This document shows, piece after piece, positions 1 to 6,954 of a DNA stretch of 9,846 bases; positions within the stretch are counted from its first letter, which is position 1, and each line of letters opens with the position of its first letter. The notes below the pieces were generated by a model that saw only the letters and a list, made by a program, of their open reading frames with translations, was not told where the DNA came from and searched no databases. Made by a program: the position numbers and the translations under genes. The DNA is taken from positions 1 through 9,846 of the forward strand of contig NZ_LLZG01000099.1 in NCBI RefSeq assembly GCF_001509475.1. Direction: 5' to 3'. The stretch comes from Streptomyces regalis. Its GTDB lineage: Bacteria > Actinomycetota > Actinomycetes > Streptomycetales > Streptomycetaceae.

Positions 1-21
1 TCGCTGAAGCGCGGACCGTAA
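1..21 (+). CDS. Possible C-terminal end of an upstream gene (partial)
   Basis: Frame 1 reads six codons (Ser-Leu-Lys-Arg-Gly-Pro) and then TAA at 19-21. A strong hairpin begins at base 16 and spans this stop, which is what the 3' end of a gene would look like. Only seven codons are visible, so the product cannot be named and the frame choice rests on the hairpin alone. It could equally be intergenic sequence. Confidence 0.25.
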   Translation, partial: SLKRGP

Positions 22-43
22 GCCGCCGAGCTGGGCGGTACGG
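16..43 (+). terminator. Hairpin spanning the upstream stop codon
   Basis: CCGTA (16-20) pairs with TACGG (39-43), and CCGCC (23-27) pairs with GGCGG (34-38). This gives about 10 bp with a two-base bulge and a six-base loop. There is no T tract, which is common for Streptomyces terminators. It would separate the upstream transcript from the M23 gene that starts at 105. Confidence 0.4.
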
Positions 44-104
44 ACCTTCCGGGCGGAAACGCCAGGATTGCTGAGAACCACTGAGGCTCTTGGTAACGGG
101 AACG

Positions 105-797
105 ATGTCCGCACGCAACCGGTGGGGCGGCGCCCCGGACAGCCCGCGCGCCGCCCGGGAACCCGTCGAGGTCGCCCCGCCCGTCACCGGCCGCTGGGCC
201 GCGCTGAACAGCCCGGCCGACCGCACCCCGAGCCACGGCACGCACGCCTACGGCCAGACCTTCGCCATCGACGTCGTCGCCGAACCTGAGCCCGGCGCCC
301 GCCCCGGCTTCCGTCCGCTGTGGCCGCTCGCCCGCCGCAACAGCGCCTTCCCCGCCTTCGGCGCCCCGCTCCTCGCGGTCGCCGACGCCATCGTCGTACG
401 GGCCACCGACACGCAGCGCGACCACCTGAGCCGCACCTCGCTGCCGGGGCTGCTGTATCTCATGGTCCTGGAGGCGTCCGTGCGCGACCTGTTCGGAGCC
501 AAGCGGATCGTCGGCAACCACGTCATCCTCGACCTCGGCGACGGCACCTACGCGCTCTACGCCCACCTGCAGCGCGGCTCGCTCACCGTCCGCGAGGGCG
601 AACGCGTGACCGTCGGACAGTCGCTGGCCCGCTGCGGCAACTCGGGCAACTCCACCGAGCCCCACCTCCACTTCCAGCTGATGGACGGCCCCGACCCGGA
701 CACCGCCCGCGGCATCCCCTTCACCTGGCGCGGCATCGGCGTCCCCCGCAACCGCGAGGCGTTCGAGGCCCCCACGACGGAATCGCAGCCCGCATAG
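105..797 (+). CDS. M23 family (LytM-domain) peptidase-like protein
   Basis: A 230-residue protein with a C-terminal LytM/M23 fold. M23 enzymes are zinc endopeptidases that cut peptide cross-links in the cell wall. The zinc-site pattern is visible: a His/Asp pair around residues 44-56 (H44, H47, D56, in a motif ending QTFAID), then H153 in the LYAHL strand, and the HLH motif at 187-189 after a GNSGNS turn. The first motif is looser than the usual H-x3-D. No signal peptide, lipobox or membrane segment is seen, which is odd for a wall hydrolase, so it may act inside the cell or be a non-secreted branch of the family. ATG at 105 was chosen over the in-frame TTG at 90. Its Shine-Dalgarno is weak (GGGA three bases upstream). 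The next gene starts 9 bases after its stop. Confidence 0.85.
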   Translation: MSARNRWGGAPDSPRAAREPVEVAPPVTGRWAALNSPADRTPSHGTHAYGQTFAIDVVAEPEPGARPGFRPLWPLARRNSAFPAFGAPLLAVADAIVVRATDTQRDHLSRTSLPGLLYLMVLEASVRDLFGAKRIVGNHVILDLGDGTYALYAHLQRGSLTVREGERVTVGQSLARCGNSGNSTEPHLHFQLMDGPDPDTARGIPFTWRGIGVPRNREAFEAPTTESQPA

Positions 798-806
798 GCT
801 GCCCCT

Positions 807-1604
807 ATGCCGCCGGCCAAGAAGCGCACCCGCACCTATGACCCCGCCAAGATCCGCACCGCGATCCTCGCCCAGTTCGGGAACGTACGTCAGGCCGTAC
901 GCACCCTCACCCCCGAGCAACTCGCGCTGCCCACCCGGCTGGCGGGCTGGACCGTGCGGGACCTGGCCGCACACGTGACCATGGCCGTGGAGACCGTCAG
1001 CCGCAACCTCGACCGCGACGAGCCGGCGAAGCCGGAGCTCACCCTCCTGGACTGGCCCTCCGCCACCGCCGCCCGCGCCGGCGACATCGCCGACGGCACC
1101 CGCGACCTGGCCGCCGCCAACCCCGACCTCGACGCCCTGTACGCCCGCACCGAGGAGCGCCTCACACAGAAGCTGGCGGACGCACCCGGCGACCGCGTCC
1201 TCGCCGCCCGCACCGGCGCCATGACCCTCGCCGACTACCTGGTCACCCGCACCGTCGAACTCGTCGTCCACACCGACGACCTGAACGCCGCCGTCCCCGG
1301 CCTCGACATCCCGTACGACCGCCAGGCCCTCGCCGCCTGCACCCGTCTCCTCGCCGACGCCCTCGCCGCGAGGGCGCCGGGCGGCTCGACCGAGGTGCGG
1401 ATCCCGCCGTACGCCGTGGTGCAGTGCGTCGAGGGGCCGAGGCACACCCGGGGCACCCCGCCCAACGTCGTCGAGACCGACCCGCTGACCTGGATCCGGC
1501 TCGCGACCGGGCGGCTGGCGTGGCAGGACGCCCTCGCGGACGCCAAGGTGAGCGCGAGCGGGGAGCGGGCGGACCTGGGCGGGTTGCTGCCGCTCATGGG
1601 GTGA
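807..1604 (+). CDS. Mycothiol-dependent maleylpyruvate isomerase-like / sterol carrier family protein
   Basis: A 265-residue protein of the TIGR03083-type family. Residues about 17-165 form a DinB-like four-helix metal-binding domain with the signature WTVRDLAAHV (48-57). The predicted metal ligands of the family are present: H56, then E151 and H155 in the segment VELVVH. The C-terminal part (about 215-265, with the run DPLTWIRLATG) resembles the sterol-carrier-like domain found in this family. Relatives use mycothiol, the actinobacterial thiol, for isomerisation or S-transfer. The substrate here cannot be told. It probably shares a transcript with the M23 gene 9 bases upstream; only a weak AGG precedes the ATG. 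A hairpin at 1602-1620 starts within its stop codon. Confidence 0.85.
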   Translation: MPPAKKRTRTYDPAKIRTAILAQFGNVRQAVRTLTPEQLALPTRLAGWTVRDLAAHVTMAVETVSRNLDRDEPAKPELTLLDWPSATAARAGDIADGTRDLAAANPDLDALYARTEERLTQKLADAPGDRVLAARTGAMTLADYLVTRTVELVVHTDDLNAAVPGLDIPYDRQALAACTRLLADALAARAPGGSTEVRIPPYAVVQCVEGPRHTRGTPPNVVETDPLTWIRLATGRLAWQDALADAKVSASGERADLGGLLPLMG

Positions 1605-1620
1605 CGCGCGACCGGCGTCA
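1602..1620 (+). terminator. Hairpin starting at the stop codon of the sterol-carrier family gene
   Basis: TGACGC (1602-1607) is the exact reverse complement of GCGTCA (1615-1620), with a seven-base loop. The first three bases are the TGA stop. No T tract follows. It may act as a transcript 3' end or stabiliser. The stem is short, so termination is uncertain. Confidence 0.3.
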
Positions 1621-1694
1621 GGCGAGTCGCTCCGGGCGCCACCCGTCCGGCGTCACAAGCGGAACCAGTCCCGCGTCCCTCCCGTCCCACCGGC

Positions 1695-2489
1695 ATGAAC
1701 ACACTCGGCACACTCGGCATGGACAAGCAGCGACTGGCCGCCCTCGCCGCACTGACCCTCCTCCCGCTCGCCGTGGCCTGCGGCAGCGAGGACGCGGGCA
1801 GCGACTCCGTCGGGGCCGGGGCGTCGGCCTCCGTCACCGGCGCCTACTGGGCGGTCGACGAGGTCACCGTCGACGGCAAGAAGAGCGCCGCCCCGTCCCA
1901 CGCCTATCTGCGCGTCGCCGACGGCGGCGAGGTCAAGGGCAACCTCGGCTGCAACAACTTCGGCGCCGAGGCCGCCTTCGCCGACAGCCACGTCACCTTC
2001 GACCGGATGCAGGCGACCGAGATGGCCTGCGAGGGCGTCCCCGCGAACTTCGAGCAGACCCTCGCCCGCACCCTCTCCGACGGCGACCTCACCACCGAGG
2101 CCGAGGGCGACAAGCTCATCCTCACCACGGCGGACGGCGACCGCGTCGCCCTCACCAAGCAGGAGGCCGCCCCGCTCTACGGCACGAAGTGGACCGTCAC
2201 CAGCCCCGACACCGGCGGCAAGGCCCACCTCACCTTCGACAAGAAGGCCGGACAGGTCAGCGGCAGCCTCGGTTGCAACAAGGTCAGGGCGACGGCGACG
2301 GTCAGCGACGGCCGTATCACGCTGGGCACCGCGTCCACCACGCGCATGATGTGCGACACCTCACTCATGAATACGGAGAAGTCCCTCCTGGGCCTCTTCG
2401 ACGGCACGGTGAAGTACCAACTGGATCACCGCAACCTCACCCTGACCAGCGAAAACGGCGAACACGTCAACGCGGCCGCCGCTGAGTGA
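1695..2489 (+). CDS. Lipoprotein with two META domains
   Basis: A 264-residue predicted lipoprotein. The N-terminus has a basic stretch (K11, R13), a hydrophobic segment (14-28) and a lipobox-like LAVAC with C29 as the lipidation site. The mature protein then holds two META (HslJ-like) domains at about 47-156 and 159-258. Each contains the GxLGCN motif (82-87 and 190-195), and the two cysteines in each domain have the same spacing: C86/C112 and C194/C220. This fits an internal duplication with one disulfide per domain outside the membrane. META domains occur in secreted or periplasmic proteins such as E. coli HslJ, and their biochemical role is poorly defined. The start may instead be ATG 1719, which gives a more typical MDKQRL signal peptide; neither start has a clear Shine-Dalgarno. 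Confidence 0.85.
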   Translation: MNTLGTLGMDKQRLAALAALTLLPLAVACGSEDAGSDSVGAGASASVTGAYWAVDEVTVDGKKSAAPSHAYLRVADGGEVKGNLGCNNFGAEAAFADSHVTFDRMQATEMACEGVPANFEQTLARTLSDGDLTTEAEGDKLILTTADGDRVALTKQEAAPLYGTKWTVTSPDTGGKAHLTFDKKAGQVSGSLGCNKVRATATVSDGRITLGTASTTRMMCDTSLMNTEKSLLGLFDGTVKYQLDHRNLTLTSENGEHVNAAAAE

Positions 2490-2513
2490 TCCTTTACAGG
2501 CGTGTATCCCCAA

Positions 2514-2551
2514 TTCGGACCAGTGGTCGATCTCGCCTACACTCGGTGGCG
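2514..2551 (+). promoter_or_regulatory. Candidate leaderless promoter of purF
   Basis: TTCGGA (2514-2519) and TACACT (2538-2543) are 18 bases apart. TACACT fits the TAnnnT -10 consensus. Seven bases then precede the GTG start at 2551, placing the transcription start at or next to the start codon. The only Shine-Dalgarno-like bases (GGTGG, 2545-2549) lie one base from the GTG, too close to work. Together this suggests a leaderless mRNA. Confidence 0.45.
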
Positions 2552-4080
2552 TGCCACGTGGTGACGGTCGACTCAATCATGATCTGCTCCCCGGTGAGAA
2601 AGGCCCCCAGGACGCTTGTGGCGTCTTCGGTGTCTGGGCTCCGGGCGAAGAGGTCGCCAAGCTCACTTACTTCGGGCTCTACGCCCTCCAGCATCGGGGC
2701 CAGGAATCCGCGGGAATCGCGGTCAGCAACGGCTCCCAGATCCTCGTCTTCAAGGACATGGGCCTCGTGTCCCAGGTCTTCGACGAGACCTCTCTCGGTT
2801 CGCTCCAGGGTCACATCGCGGTCGGACACGCCCGCTACTCGACCACTGGCGCCTCCGTGTGGGAGAACGCCCAGCCGACGTTCCGCGCCACCGCGCACGG
2901 CTCCATCGCGCTCGGCCACAACGGCAACCTGGTCAACACCGCCCAGCTCGCGGAGATGGTCGCCGACCTGCCCAAGCAGGAAGGCGGCCGCACCCCGCGC
3001 GTCGCGGCGACCAACGACACCGACCTGCTGACCGCGCTGCTCGCGGCCCAGGTCGACGAGGACGGCAAGCCGCTGACCATCGAGGAGGCCGCGCACCAGG
3101 TCCTCCCGCAGGTCAAGGGCGCCTTCTCGCTCGTCTTCATGGACGAGCACACCCTGTACGCCGCCCGTGACCCGCAGGGCATCCGCCCGCTGGTCCTCGG
3201 CCGCCTGGAGCGCGGCTGGGTCGTCGCGTCCGAGTCCGCCGCCCTCGACATCTGCGGCGCCAGCTACGTGCGCGAGGTCGAGCCGGGCGAGTTCGTCGCC
3301 ATCGACGAGAACGGCCTGCGCACCTCCCGATTCGCGGAAGCGAAGCCCAAGGGCTGTGTCTTCGAGTACGTGTACCTGGCCCGCCCGGACACCGACATCG
3401 CCGGCCGGAACGTCTACCTCTCCCGCGTGGAGATGGGCCGCAAGCTCGCGAAGGAAGCCCCGGTCGAGGCCGACCTGGTCATAGCGACCCCGGAGTCCGG
3501 CACCCCGGCGGCGATCGGTTACGCGGAGGCGAGCGGCATCCCGTTCGGCGCGGGTCTCGTGAAGAACGCGTACGTCGGCCGTACGTTCATCCAGCCCTCG
3601 CAGACCATCCGCCAGCTCGGCATCCGCCTGAAGCTGAACCCGCTGAAGGAAGTCATCAAGGGCAAGCGCCTGGTCGTCGTCGACGACTCCATCGTGCGCG
3701 GCAACACCCAGCGCGCCCTGGTCCGCATGCTCCGCGAGGCGGGCGCCGCCGAGGTCCACATCCGGATCTCCTCGCCCCCCGTGAAGTGGCCCTGCTTCTT
3801 CGGCATCGACTTCGCCACCCGCGCCGAGCTCATCGCCAACGGCATGACCATCGAGGAGATCGGCACCTCGCTCGGCGCCGACTCGCTGTCGTACATCTCC
3901 CTCGACGGCATGATCGAGGCGACCACCATCGCCAAGCCGAACCTGTGCCGCGCCTGCTTCGACGGCGTGTACCCGATGGAGCTCCCGGACCCCGAGCTGC
4001 TCGGCAAGCAGCTCCTGGAGACCGAGCTCGCGGCCGGTACGGCCGCCCCGGCTGCCGTCGACGCGATCCGTCGCCCGTAA
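2551..4080 (+). CDS. purF: Amidophosphoribosyltransferase (glutamine PRPP amidotransferase)
   Basis: A 509-residue enzyme for the first committed step of de novo purine synthesis: PRPP plus glutamine gives 5-phosphoribosylamine. Residues 1-22 are a propeptide, so C23 (in QDACGVFG) becomes the N-terminal catalytic cysteine after processing. The class II glutaminase domain follows to about residue 250. The phosphoribosyltransferase domain has its PRPP-binding motif VVVDDSIVRGNT at 375-386. Four cysteines, C269, C415, C466 and C469, sit where the B. subtilis-type enzyme binds its 4Fe-4S cluster, so this is the iron-sulfur, propeptide-containing class. Length and sequence are typical of Streptomyces PurF. 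The GTG start keeps the expected N-terminus (PRGDGRLNHDL). It lies 34 bases upstream of purM and is probably cotranscribed with it. Confidence 0.98.
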   Translation: MPRGDGRLNHDLLPGEKGPQDACGVFGVWAPGEEVAKLTYFGLYALQHRGQESAGIAVSNGSQILVFKDMGLVSQVFDETSLGSLQGHIAVGHARYSTTGASVWENAQPTFRATAHGSIALGHNGNLVNTAQLAEMVADLPKQEGGRTPRVAATNDTDLLTALLAAQVDEDGKPLTIEEAAHQVLPQVKGAFSLVFMDEHTLYAARDPQGIRPLVLGRLERGWVVASESAALDICGASYVREVEPGEFVAIDENGLRTSRFAEAKPKGCVFEYVYLARPDTDIAGRNVYLSRVEMGRKLAKEAPVEADLVIATPESGTPAAIGYAEASGIPFGAGLVKNAYVGRTFIQPSQTIRQLGIRLKLNPLKEVIKGKRLVVVDDSIVRGNTQRALVRMLREAGAAEVHIRISSPPVKWPCFFGIDFATRAELIANGMTIEEIGTSLGADSLSYISLDGMIEATTIAKPNLCRACFDGVYPMELPDPELLGKQLLETELAAGTAAPAAVDAIRRP

Positions 4081-4114
4081 GCCCCGTAGAAACCAACCCG
4101 AAAGATCCCAGGCA

Positions 4115-5188
4115 ATGTCTGAGACTGCTGTGCCCGGTGCTTCCTACGCGGCTGCCGGCGTCGACATCGAAGCGGGCGACCGCGCGGTCGAGCTGATGAA
4201 GGAGTGGGTGAAGAAGACGCAGCGCCCCGAGGTCCTCGGCGGCCTCGGCGGTTTCGCCGGCCTCTTCGACGCCTCCGCCCTCAAGCGCTACGAGCGTCCC
4301 CTCCTCGCCTCCGCCACCGACGGCGTCGGCACCAAGGTCGACGTCGCCCGCCAGATGGGCGTCTACGACACCATCGGCCACGACCTGGTCGCCATGGTCA
4401 TGGACGACATCGTGGTGTGCGGCGCCGAGCCGCTGTTCATGACCGACTACATCTGCGTGGGCAAGGTCCACCCCGAGCGCGTGGCCGCCATCGTCAAGGG
4501 CATCGCCGAGGGCTGTGTGCTCGCCGGCTGCGCCCTGGTGGGCGGCGAGACGGCCGAGCACCCGGGTCTGCTGGGCGCGGACGACTTCGACGTGGCCGGC
4601 GCCGGTACGGGCGTCGTGGAGGCCGACCGGCTGCTGGGCCCGGATCGCATCCGTAAGGGTGACGCGGTGATCGCCATGGCGGCGTCCGGTCTTCACTCGA
4701 ACGGGTACTCGCTGGTCCGGCACGTCCTGCTGAACCAGGCCGGTCTGGCCCTGGACGCGCAGATCGACGAGCTCGGCCGCACCCTCGGCGAGGAGCTGCT
4801 GGAGCCGACGAAGATCTACTCGCTGGACTGCCTGGCCCTCACCCGCACCACGGACGTGCACGCCTTCAGCCACGTCACGGGCGGCGGCCTCGCGGCCAAC
4901 CTGGCCCGGGTGATCCCGGACACCCTGCACGCGATCGTCGACCGCACCACCTGGACCCCGGCCCCGATCTTCGACCTCGTCGGCAAGACGGGCCAGGTCG
5001 AGCTCCTGGAGCTGGAGAAGACCCTGAACATGGGCGTCGGCATGATCGCGATCGTGCCCGAGGAGTCCACGGAGGCGGCCCTGGCGACGCTGGCCGACCG
5101 AGGCGTGGACGCCTGGGTCGCAGGCGAGATCACGGACAGGGGCGACCACGAGACGGGCGCCGCGCTGGTGGGCACGTACTCAAATTAA
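4115..5188 (+). CDS. purM: Phosphoribosylformylglycinamidine cyclo-ligase (AIR synthetase)
   Basis: A 357-residue cytosolic enzyme for the fifth step of purine synthesis, the ATP-dependent ring closure of FGAM to AIR. It is a member of the PurM/PurL/SelD/HypE ATP-binding superfamily. Family motifs appear in order: YAAAGVDIEAGD (11-22), DGVGTK (69-74), the MDDI strand (97-100), GGETAEHPG (143-151), SGLHSNGYSL (191-200) and HVTGGGL (253-259). Full length and intact. The ATG at 4115 has a weak AGG four bases upstream, so translation may rely partly on coupling to purF, whose stop is 34 bases away. The hairpin at 5225-5256 marks the end of the operon. Confidence 0.98.
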   Translation: MSETAVPGASYAAAGVDIEAGDRAVELMKEWVKKTQRPEVLGGLGGFAGLFDASALKRYERPLLASATDGVGTKVDVARQMGVYDTIGHDLVAMVMDDIVVCGAEPLFMTDYICVGKVHPERVAAIVKGIAEGCVLAGCALVGGETAEHPGLLGADDFDVAGAGTGVVEADRLLGPDRIRKGDAVIAMAASGLHSNGYSLVRHVLLNQAGLALDAQIDELGRTLGEELLEPTKIYSLDCLALTRTTDVHAFSHVTGGGLAANLARVIPDTLHAIVDRTTWTPAPIFDLVGKTGQVELLELEKTLNMGVGMIAIVPEESTEAALATLADRGVDAWVAGEITDRGDHETGAALVGTYSN

Positions 5189-5224
5189 GCCCGTCGCCTG
5201 AGCCTGCCTGAGCGGCAGCACGAA

Positions 5225-5256
5225 ACCCGGTCCAGTGCTGAGGCCCTGGACCGGGT
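5225..5256. terminator. Bidirectional terminator between purM and the DUF3073 gene
   Basis: ACCCGGTCCAG (5225-5235) is perfectly complementary to CTGGACCGGGT (5246-5256), giving an 11-bp stem with a ten-base loop. It lies 36 bases after the purM stop and 38 bases after the end of the convergent DUF3073 gene, nearly midway, so it can serve both. There is no long T tract. A smaller hairpin (CTGCC 5204-5208 with GGCAG 5214-5218) precedes it on the purM side. Confidence 0.7.
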
Positions 5257-5294
5257 GAAGTGCAGTTGTGACGGTAACTGCGAAGCGCGCTACG

Positions 5295-5549
5295 TCAAGC
5301 GCCGCGACGCTGCGACGTGGGACCGGACTCGTCGTCCTCTTCGTCCTCGTCGTCGTCGTTGTACAGATCCGCGTACTGCGCGTACGGGTCGTCGTCTTCG
5401 TCGTCCTCGAACGGCTCGCCATTCGGCGGCTGGTTCGAAGTCGAAGCGCCCAGCTCGTTGGCCAGACGCGACAGGTCAGTCCCGCCGCTGTTGTACTTCA
5501 GCTGGCGGGCGACCTTCGTCTGCTTGGCCTTGGCCCGGCCGCGCCCCAT
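5295..5549 (-). CDS. DUF3073 family protein, basic N-terminus and acidic tail
   Basis: An 84-residue actinobacterial protein of unknown function. The N-terminal 20 residues are strongly basic (MGRGRAKAKQTKVARQLKY), followed by a conserved-looking segment SGGTDLSRLANELG (21-34). Residues 48-75 are almost all Asp/Glu, broken by a short Tyr-containing stretch PYAQYADLY (55-63). This charge split suggests a nucleic-acid-binding or ribosome-associated protein, but that is inference. The start at 5549 is supported by GAGGGGG six bases upstream on the minus strand. A longer in-frame reading to 5696 lacks such a site and looks like leader. No signal peptide or membrane segment. It is convergent with purM and downstream of vdh on the same strand, but 316 bases away, so it is probably a separate transcript. 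Confidence 0.9.
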   Translation of the reverse strand: MGRGRAKAKQTKVARQLKYNSGGTDLSRLANELGASTSNQPPNGEPFEDDEDDDPYAQYADLYNDDDEDEEDDESGPTSQRRGA

Positions 5550-5619
5550 GGCTCGACCCCCTCGGTGACGGGGCTCGACGGCCCCAGAGTCTCGACACGC
5601 GTTCATGATCTGGAACGGA

Positions 5620-5633
5620 CTCTCCATGGAGAG
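5620..5633. repeat. 14-base perfect palindrome in the DUF3073 leader
   Basis: CTCTCCATGGAGAG reads the same on both strands. It lies about 70 bases upstream of the DUF3073 start, in the probable leader or promoter. Flanking CGGAC and GTCCG can extend a larger imperfect hairpin. It could be a dimeric repressor operator or an RNA stem. Confidence 0.5.
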
Positions 5634-5771
5634 GCCGGTCCGTAGGGCTTCCACGGTACCTGAGCCCACGCCCATACGGTACGTCGCCCGCAGCACGTGC
5701 GTGTGCTCAGGACCTTCGAGGCGCCCTGTCCTCGCTGGTCAACCGCGATTTTAACCACTTATTGGCGGTCG

Positions 5772-5818
5772 ACCCGCCGGTAGAAGTGAGAGTTCTCTCC
5801 AACTGCCCACCGGCGGGT
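5772..5818. repeat. Compound inverted repeat downstream of vdh
   Basis: ACCCGCCGGT (5772-5781) and ACCGGCGGGT (5809-5818) are perfect 10-bp inverted repeats. They enclose a second small stem, GAGAG (5788-5792) with CTCTC (5795-5799). It lies 48 bases past the vdh stop on the minus strand. It may be a second vdh terminator or a structured element at the 5' side of the DUF3073 transcript. Confidence 0.5.
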
Positions 5819-5827
5819 ACCGGTCAA

Positions 5828-5842
5828 ACCCATGTTATGGGT
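5828..5842 (-). terminator. Likely vdh terminator
   Basis: On the minus strand ACCCAT (5842-5837) pairs with ATGGGT (5833-5828) over a three-base loop, followed by TTTG. It begins about 24 bases after the vdh stop. The stem is short (6 bp), so it may work together with the larger hairpin at 5772-5818. Confidence 0.4.
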
Positions 5843-5865
5843 GTCGGTCGGCTCGGCTCCTCGGC

Positions 5866-6954
5866 TCAGAGCGCCCGGCGTGCCTCCGCCATCCGCTGCT
5901 CGGCGATCCGGTCGGCCGCGGCGGCCGGCGGAATCCCGTCCATCTTCGCACGTGCGAATATGGCCAGCGTGGTGTCGTAGATCTTCGCCGCCTTCGCCTT
6001 GCACCGGGCGAAGTCGAAGCCGTGCAACTCGTCGGCGACCTGGATGACACCGCCGGCGTTCACCACGTAGTCGGGCGCGTAGAGGATCCCGCGGTCGGCG
6101 AGGTCCTTCTCCACGCCCGGGTGGGCGAGCTGGTTGTTGGCCGCGCCGCACACCACCTGGGCGGTCAGCACCGGCACGGTGTCGTCGTTCAGGGCGCCGC
6201 CGAGCGCGCAGGGGGCGTAGATGTCGAGGCCCTCGGCGCGGATCAGGGTGGCGGTGTCGGCGACGGCCGTCACGCCCGTCGGGTGAGCGGCGAGGATCCG
6301 CCCCACGGCCTCCTCGCGCACGTCCGTGATGACGACCTCGGCGCCTTCCGCGCGCAGGTGCTCCACCAGGTGGTGGCCGACCTTGCCGACGCCGGCGATG
6401 CCGACCTTGCGGCCACGCAGCGACGGGTCGCCCCACAGGTGCTGGGCGGAGGCGCGCATGCCCTGGTAGACGCCGAAGGCGGTGAGCACGGAGGAGTCGC
6501 CCGCGCCGCCGTTCTCGGGGGAGCGTCCGGTCGTCCAGCGGCACTCGCGGGCCACGACGTCCATGTCGGCGACGTACGTACCGACGTCGCACGCGGTGAC
6601 GTACCGACCGCCCAGCGAGGCCACGAACCGGCCGTAGGCCAGCAGCAGCTCCTCGGACTTGATCCTCTCCGGATCGCCGATGATCACGGCCTTGCCGCCG
6701 CCGTGGTCGAGGCCGGCCATGGCGTTCTTGTACGACATCCCGCGCGCGAGGTTCAGCGCGTCGGCGACGGCCTCTTCCTCGGTCGCGTACGGGTAGAAGC
6801 GTGTACCGCCGAGGGCGGGGCCCAGAGCGGTGGAGTGGATGGCGATGACGGCCTTGAGGCCGCTGGCGCGGTCCTGGCAGAGCACTACTTGCTCATGACC
6901 CCCCTGATCCGAGTGGAACAGGGTGTGCAGGACGCCGTGTGTTACGTCGGTCAC
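5866..6954 (-). CDS. vdh: Valine (branched-chain amino acid) dehydrogenase, NAD-dependent
   Basis: A 362-residue member of the Glu/Leu/Phe/Val dehydrogenase family. It oxidatively deaminates valine and related amino acids to 2-oxo acids, supplying nitrogen and short-chain acyl-CoA precursors for branched fatty acids and polyketides. In the N-terminal domain GGTRFYPY (49-56) and the segment around [16 protein letters not shown] carry substrate lysine K76 and catalytic lysine K88, with the 12-residue spacing of leucine dehydrogenase. The NAD-binding fold has GVGKVG after a beta strand (GxGxxG, 188-193). C-terminal GAANNQLA (270-277) is typical. The start is GTG at 6954, with AGGAG eight bases upstream. 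A longer in-frame reading to 7071 runs through the promoter region and was rejected. Streptomyces vdh is known to respond to valine and nitrogen/carbon supply; no operator for that is proven here. Confidence 0.96.
   Translation of the reverse strand: MTDVTHGVLHTLFHSDQGGHEQVVLCQDRASGLKAVIAIHSTALGPALGGTRFYPYATEEEAVADALNLARGMSYKNAMAGLDHGGGKAVIIGDPERIKSEELLLAYGRFVASLGGRYVTACDVGTYVADMDVVARECRWTTGRSPENGGAGDSSVLTAFGVYQGMRASAQHLWGDPSLRGRKVGIAGVGKVGHHLVEHLRAEGAEVVITDVREEAVGRILAAHPTGVTAVADTATLIRAEGLDIYAPCALGGALNDDTVPVLTAQVVCGAANNQLAHPGVEKDLADRGILYAPDYVVNAGGVIQVADELHGFDFARCKAKAAKIYDTTLAIFARAKMDGIPPAAAADRIAEQRMAEARRAL

Larger units (their letters stand above)
5550..5865. other. Non-coding region between the DUF3073 gene and vdh
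   Basis: This 316-base gap should hold the DUF3073 promoter and the vdh terminator, both on the minus strand. It contains a 14-base palindrome CTCTCCATGGAGAG (5620-5633) nested within CGGAC/GTCCG arms (5616-5620 and 5638-5642), a GGGGC/GCCCC hairpin (5570-5574 and 5581-5585), and three copies of CTCGAC (5552, 5574, 5591). It also has a compound hairpin at 5772-5818 and the hairpin at 5828-5842. On the minus strand TAAAAT (5748-5753) and TTGACC (5737-5742) resemble promoter hexamers but have no properly spaced partner. No convincing gene is seen. Confidence 0.5.

Noticed and set aside
90..104. TTG start of the M23 gene
   Set aside because: TTG is rare as a start and adds only five residues; ATG 105 is simpler, though neither has a strong ribosome site.
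5326..5356. Trinucleotide (TCG/CTC) repeat on the plus strand
   Set aside because: It encodes the Asp/Glu tail of the DUF3073 protein on the other strand, so protein composition explains it.
5550..5696. N-terminal extension of the DUF3073 protein
   Set aside because: The MGRGRAKAKQ start has a strong GAGGGGG site. The extension includes the 14-base palindrome and looks like leader DNA.
5759..6592. 277-residue minus-strand frame overlapping vdh
   Set aside because: It is an Arg/Gly-rich shadow of the vdh reading frame, typical of out-of-frame reading in high-GC DNA.
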